Assembly: GCF_001439735.1 (NCBI RefSeq)
Contig: NZ_JYLN01000006.1
Location: 124,001 to 188,000, forward strand
DNA: 64,000 bases
Direction of reading: 5' to 3'
From: Pseudomonas paralactis
GTDB lineage: Bacteria; Pseudomonadota; Gammaproteobacteria; Pseudomonadales; Pseudomonadaceae
Every line of letters starts with the position of its first letter. The first letter of the stretch is position 1. This document shows, piece after piece, positions 61,447 to 64,000 of this stretch. Below the pieces are notes generated by a model. The model searched no databases. It had not been told where the DNA came from and worked only from the letters and a program-made list of their open reading frames with translations. The position numbers and the translations under genes are program-made.

Positions 61447-61941
61447 ATGACGAACAAAGACGTAAGCAAAGTTAAGCGCAAAGGCACCTTCAAAAGCGCA
61501 CCGCTGCCGGTTGAAGCCCACGTGGGCCCTGAACTGGCTGGCGAAGAGCTGGTGAAAGTGGCCGTGGCCGCTCTGGAAGACGTTAAGGCTCAGGACATTC
61601 AGGTGCTGGACGTACGCGACAAGCAAAGCATCACCGACTTCATGATCATCGCCACCGGTACCTCCAACCGCCAGATCGGCGCGATGCTGGACAAGGTTCG
61701 CGAAGCCGTCAAAGCCCAGGGCGTGAAACCTTTGGGTGAAGAAGGCAAGGGCGACAGCGACTGGGTACTGCTGGACATGGACGATGTGATCGTTCACATG
61801 ATGACCTCGAACGCTCGCCAGTTCTACGACCTGGAACGTCTGTGGAAAGGCGCCGAGCAGAGCCGCGCCGCCGATGGCAAGCACCACAGCCCGGAAGTGG
61901 GCCACGCGCACTTCGACAAGCTCAACAAAGACCAGGAATAA
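61447..61941 (+). CDS. rsfS: Ribosomal silencing factor RsfS
   Basis: 164 residues, longer than the ~105 of E. coli because of N- and C-terminal extensions (basic start KVKRKGTFKSAPLP; His-rich end KHHSPEVGHAHFDK). The core DKQSITDFMIIATGTSNRQI and DSDWVLLDMDDVIVHMM matches the family, which binds uL14 and blocks subunit joining during starvation. It lies between nadD and rlmH. Confidence 0.96.
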   Translation: MTNKDVSKVKRKGTFKSAPLPVEAHVGPELAGEELVKVAVAALEDVKAQDIQVLDVRDKQSITDFMIIATGTSNRQIGAMLDKVREAVKAQGVKPLGEEGKGDSDWVLLDMDDVIVHMMTSNARQFYDLERLWKGAEQSRAADGKHHSPEVGHAHFDKLNKDQE

Positions 61942-61950
61942 GGAACGGCT

Positions 61951-62418
61951 GTGCGCCTGCGTCTGATCGCTGTCGGTTCACGCATGCCCAAGTGGGTGGA
62001 AGAAGGCTGGCACGAGTATGCCAAGCGTCTGCCCGCTGAGCTGTCGCTTGAGCTGGTGGAAATACCGCTCAATACCCGGGGCAAGAATGCCGATGTGGCA
62101 CGCTTTATCCGTCAGGAAGGCGAAGCCATGCTGGCCAAGGTCGGCCCCAACGAGCGCATCGTCACTCTCGAAGTGCACGGCAAGCCCTGGAGCACCGAGC
62201 AATTGGCGGTGGAACTGGATCGCTGGCGCCTGGATTCGCGCACGGTCAACTTCATGGTCGGTGGCCCCGAGGGGCTGGCGCCGGAAGTCTGCGCGCGAGC
62301 CGATCAGCGCTGGTCGCTGTCGGCGCTGACATTGCCGCACCCGTTGGTAAGGATTCTGATCGGTGAACAGCTGTATCGCGCCTGGACAGTCCTGTCCGGG
62401 CACCCTTACCACAAATAG
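61951..62418 (+). CDS. rlmH: 23S rRNA pseudouridine-1915 N3-methyltransferase
   Basis: 155 residues, GTG start 9 bp after rsfS. The SPOUT methyltransferase knot is visible ([18 protein letters not shown], then [20 protein letters not shown]), and the N-terminus [20 protein letters not shown] is typical. The ending HPYHK is highly conserved. Confidence 0.97.
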
Positions 62419-62433
62419 TCTGCGCCGCCCCCG

Positions 62434-64000
62434 ATGACCCAGCCGATCCGCATCAAGGACCACGAGAAAGACGCACGTCTTGTACGCGCGCGGGTGGTGT
62501 TCGGTGCGATTTTGGTGGTGGTGTTGATGGGCGTGCTGATTGCGCGCCTGTATTTCCTGCAGGTGATCCAGTACGACTATCACTCCACGTTGTCGGAAAA
62601 CAACCGGGTGCATGTGCAGCCGATTCCGCCGACCCGTGGGCTGATCTTCGACCGCAACGGTGTGGTGGTTGCGGATAACCGCCCAAGCTTCAGCCTGAGT
62701 ATGACCCGTGAGCGTTCCGGCGACTGGCAGCAGGTGCTCGATGTGATTGTCGAGGTGCTGCAACTGACGCCGGAAGACCGGGTGATCTTCGAAAAACGCA
62801 TGAAGCAGGGGCGCCGGCCGTTCGAGCCGGTACCGATCCTGTTCGAGCTGACCGAAGAGCAGATCGCACGAATCGCCGTCAACCAGTTCCGTCTGCCGGG
62901 CGTGGAAGTGGTGGCGCAGTTGGTGCGCCACTATCCGCAAGGAGCGCACTTTGCCCACTCGGTCGGCTATATGGGGCGGATCAACGAGAAAGAGCTTAAA
63001 ACCCTCGATCCGGTCAATTACAGCGGCACCCATCATATCGGCAAGACCGGCATCGAGCGTTTCTACGAGCCCGAGCTGCATGGCCAGGTGGGTTACGAAG
63101 AAGTCGAGACCAACGCCCGTGGCCGCGTGTTGCGGGTGCTCAAGCGTACCGACCCGATACCGGGCAAGGACATTGTGCTGAGCCTGGACATCAAGTTGCA
63201 GGAAGCGGCCGAGATGGCCCTGGGTGGCCGACGTGGCGCTGTGGTGGCGCTGGACCCGAAAACCGGCGAAGTGCTGGCGATGGTCAGCCAGCCGAGTTTC
63301 GATCCTAACCTGTTTGTTACCGGCATCAGCTTCAAGGCCTACGCCGAGTTGCGCGATTCGATCGATCGGCCGCTGTTCAACCGCGTATTGCGTGGCCTGT
63401 ACCCGCCGGGTTCAACCATCAAGCCGGCGGTGGCGATTGCCGGCCTGGATTCGGGCGTGGTCACGGCCTCCAGCCGGGTCTATGACCCCGGCTATTACAT
63501 GTTGCCCAACTATGATCACAAATACCGTAACTGGAACCGCTCCGGTGACGGCTATGTCGACCTGGACACCGCGATCATGCGCTCCAACGACACCTATTTT
63601 TACGATCTGGCCCACAAGCTGGGGATTGATCGACTGTCTGCCTACATGGGCAAGTTCGGCCTCGGTCAGAAAGTCTCCCTGGACATGTTCGAAGAATCCC
63701 CCGGCCTGATGCCGTCGCGGGAATGGAAGCGTGCGACTCGCCGTCAGGCGTGGTTCCCGGGTGAAACCCTGATTCTGGGGATCGGCCAGGGCTATATGCA
63801 GGCCACGCCGCTGCAACTGGCCCAGGCCACGGCGCTGGTAGCCAACAAGGGCGTCTGGAACCGGCCGCACCTGGCCAAGACCATCGAAGGCGAAAAGCCG
63901 GTGGATGAGAACCCGATTCCCGACATCGTGCTGCGCGACCCGTCCGACTGGGCCAAGGTCAACCACGGCATGCAGCAGGTGATGCACGGCGCACGGGGTA
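62434..64000 (+). CDS. mrdA: Penicillin-binding protein 2, 5' part (cut by the window end)
   Basis: At least 522 residues from the ATG at 62434, 15 bp after rlmH; the frame is still open at base 64000. A short cytoplasmic N-terminus and one membrane helix (VVFGAILVVVLMGVLIARLY) precede the pedestal domain (PTRGLIFDRNGVVVADN) and the transpeptidase domain. The active-site serine is in PPGSTIKPAVA (SxxK) and SND is the SxN motif; the KTG motif lies beyond the window. PBP2 works with RodA in rod-shape peptidoglycan synthesis, and rodA is expected next. Confidence 0.96.
   Translation, partial: MTQPIRIKDHEKDARLVRARVVFGAILVVVLMGVLIARLYFLQVIQYDYHSTLSENNRVHVQPIPPTRGLIFDRNGVVVADNRPSFSLSMTRERSGDWQQVLDVIVEVLQLTPEDRVIFEKRMKQGRRPFEPVPILFELTEEQIARIAVNQFRLPGVEVVAQLVRHYPQGAHFAHSVGYMGRINEKELKTLDPVNYSGTHHIGKTGIERFYEPELHGQVGYEEVETNARGRVLRVLKRTDPIPGKDIVLSLDIKLQEAAEMALGGRRGAVVALDPKTGEVLAMVSQPSFDPNLFVTGISFKAYAELRDSIDRPLFNRVLRGLYPPGSTIKPAVAIAGLDSGVVTASSRVYDPGYYMLPNYDHKYRNWNRSGDGYVDLDTAIMRSNDTYFYDLAHKLGIDRLSAYMGKFGLGQKVSLDMFEESPGLMPSREWKRATRRQAWFPGETLILGIGQGYMQATPLQLAQATALVANKGVWNRPHLAKTIEGEKPVDENPIPDIVLRDPSDWAKVNHGMQQVMHGARG

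Overview
The window reads as a chromosomal segment of a fluorescent Pseudomonas (P. fluorescens group). The grounds are a viscosin-family lipopeptide synthetase with MacAB export genes, several families of short Pseudomonas-type REP palindromes between genes, and a long run of core genes (ppa, mtfA, dedA, eutC-eutB-eat, an ExaC-type dehydrogenase, an EatR-type activator, mpl, ubiX, lrgAB, proA, nadD, rsfS, rlmH, mrdA) in an order that I recall from Pseudomonas genomes. No rRNA, tRNA, CRISPR array, insertion sequence or phage structural gene was found.

1-18.4 kb holds the 3' part of a cyclic lipopeptide cluster. The end of one NRPS (a Ser module) is followed by a three-module NRPS (Leu-Ser-Ile/Val) with tandem thioesterases, then macA, macB and a convergent LuxR-type regulator. 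Residues, condensation-domain types and gene order match positions 6-9 of the viscosin/WLIP/massetolide nonapeptides. Between the synthetase and macA lies a 900-bp non-coding stretch with two inverted copies of a ~264-nt repeat. The two copies have diverged but keep the same multi-hairpin fold through compensatory changes.

18.5-26.4 kb holds methionine gamma-lyase with its Lrp-type regulator, a MocR regulator facing a small rubredoxin / metal-dependent TIM barrel / LysE exporter gene group, a membrane diguanylate cyclase and a periplasmic M20 carboxypeptidase.

26.5-37.2 kb is accessory: a large Rhs polymorphic toxin with an AT-rich tail of immunity-like genes, a MerR/quinone-reductase pair, a YhcG (DUF1016) nuclease-like protein, a YcaC-like hydrolase, a small DUF3077/DUF6124-like gene preceded by a strongly structured leader, and an orphan LexA-like phage-type repressor.

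37.4-64 kb is mostly core. Ethanolamine uptake and breakdown (eat-eutB-eutC plus acetaldehyde dehydrogenase) sits beside its sigma-54 activator, with a clear -24/-12 promoter upstream of the dehydrogenase. Between the activator and mpl is an unfamiliar 378-residue protein with an N-terminus and a near-consensus hrp box like those of type III effectors. The right end is the proA-nadD-rsfS-rlmH-mrdA cell-envelope/ribosome cluster, cut by the window edge within mrdA.

The items I rate most worth following up are the covarying structured repeat pair (13.7-14.4 kb), the structured leader at 35.8 kb, the candidate hrp-box effector (48.2 kb) and the rubredoxin/TIM-barrel/LysE group (22.1-23.9 kb).
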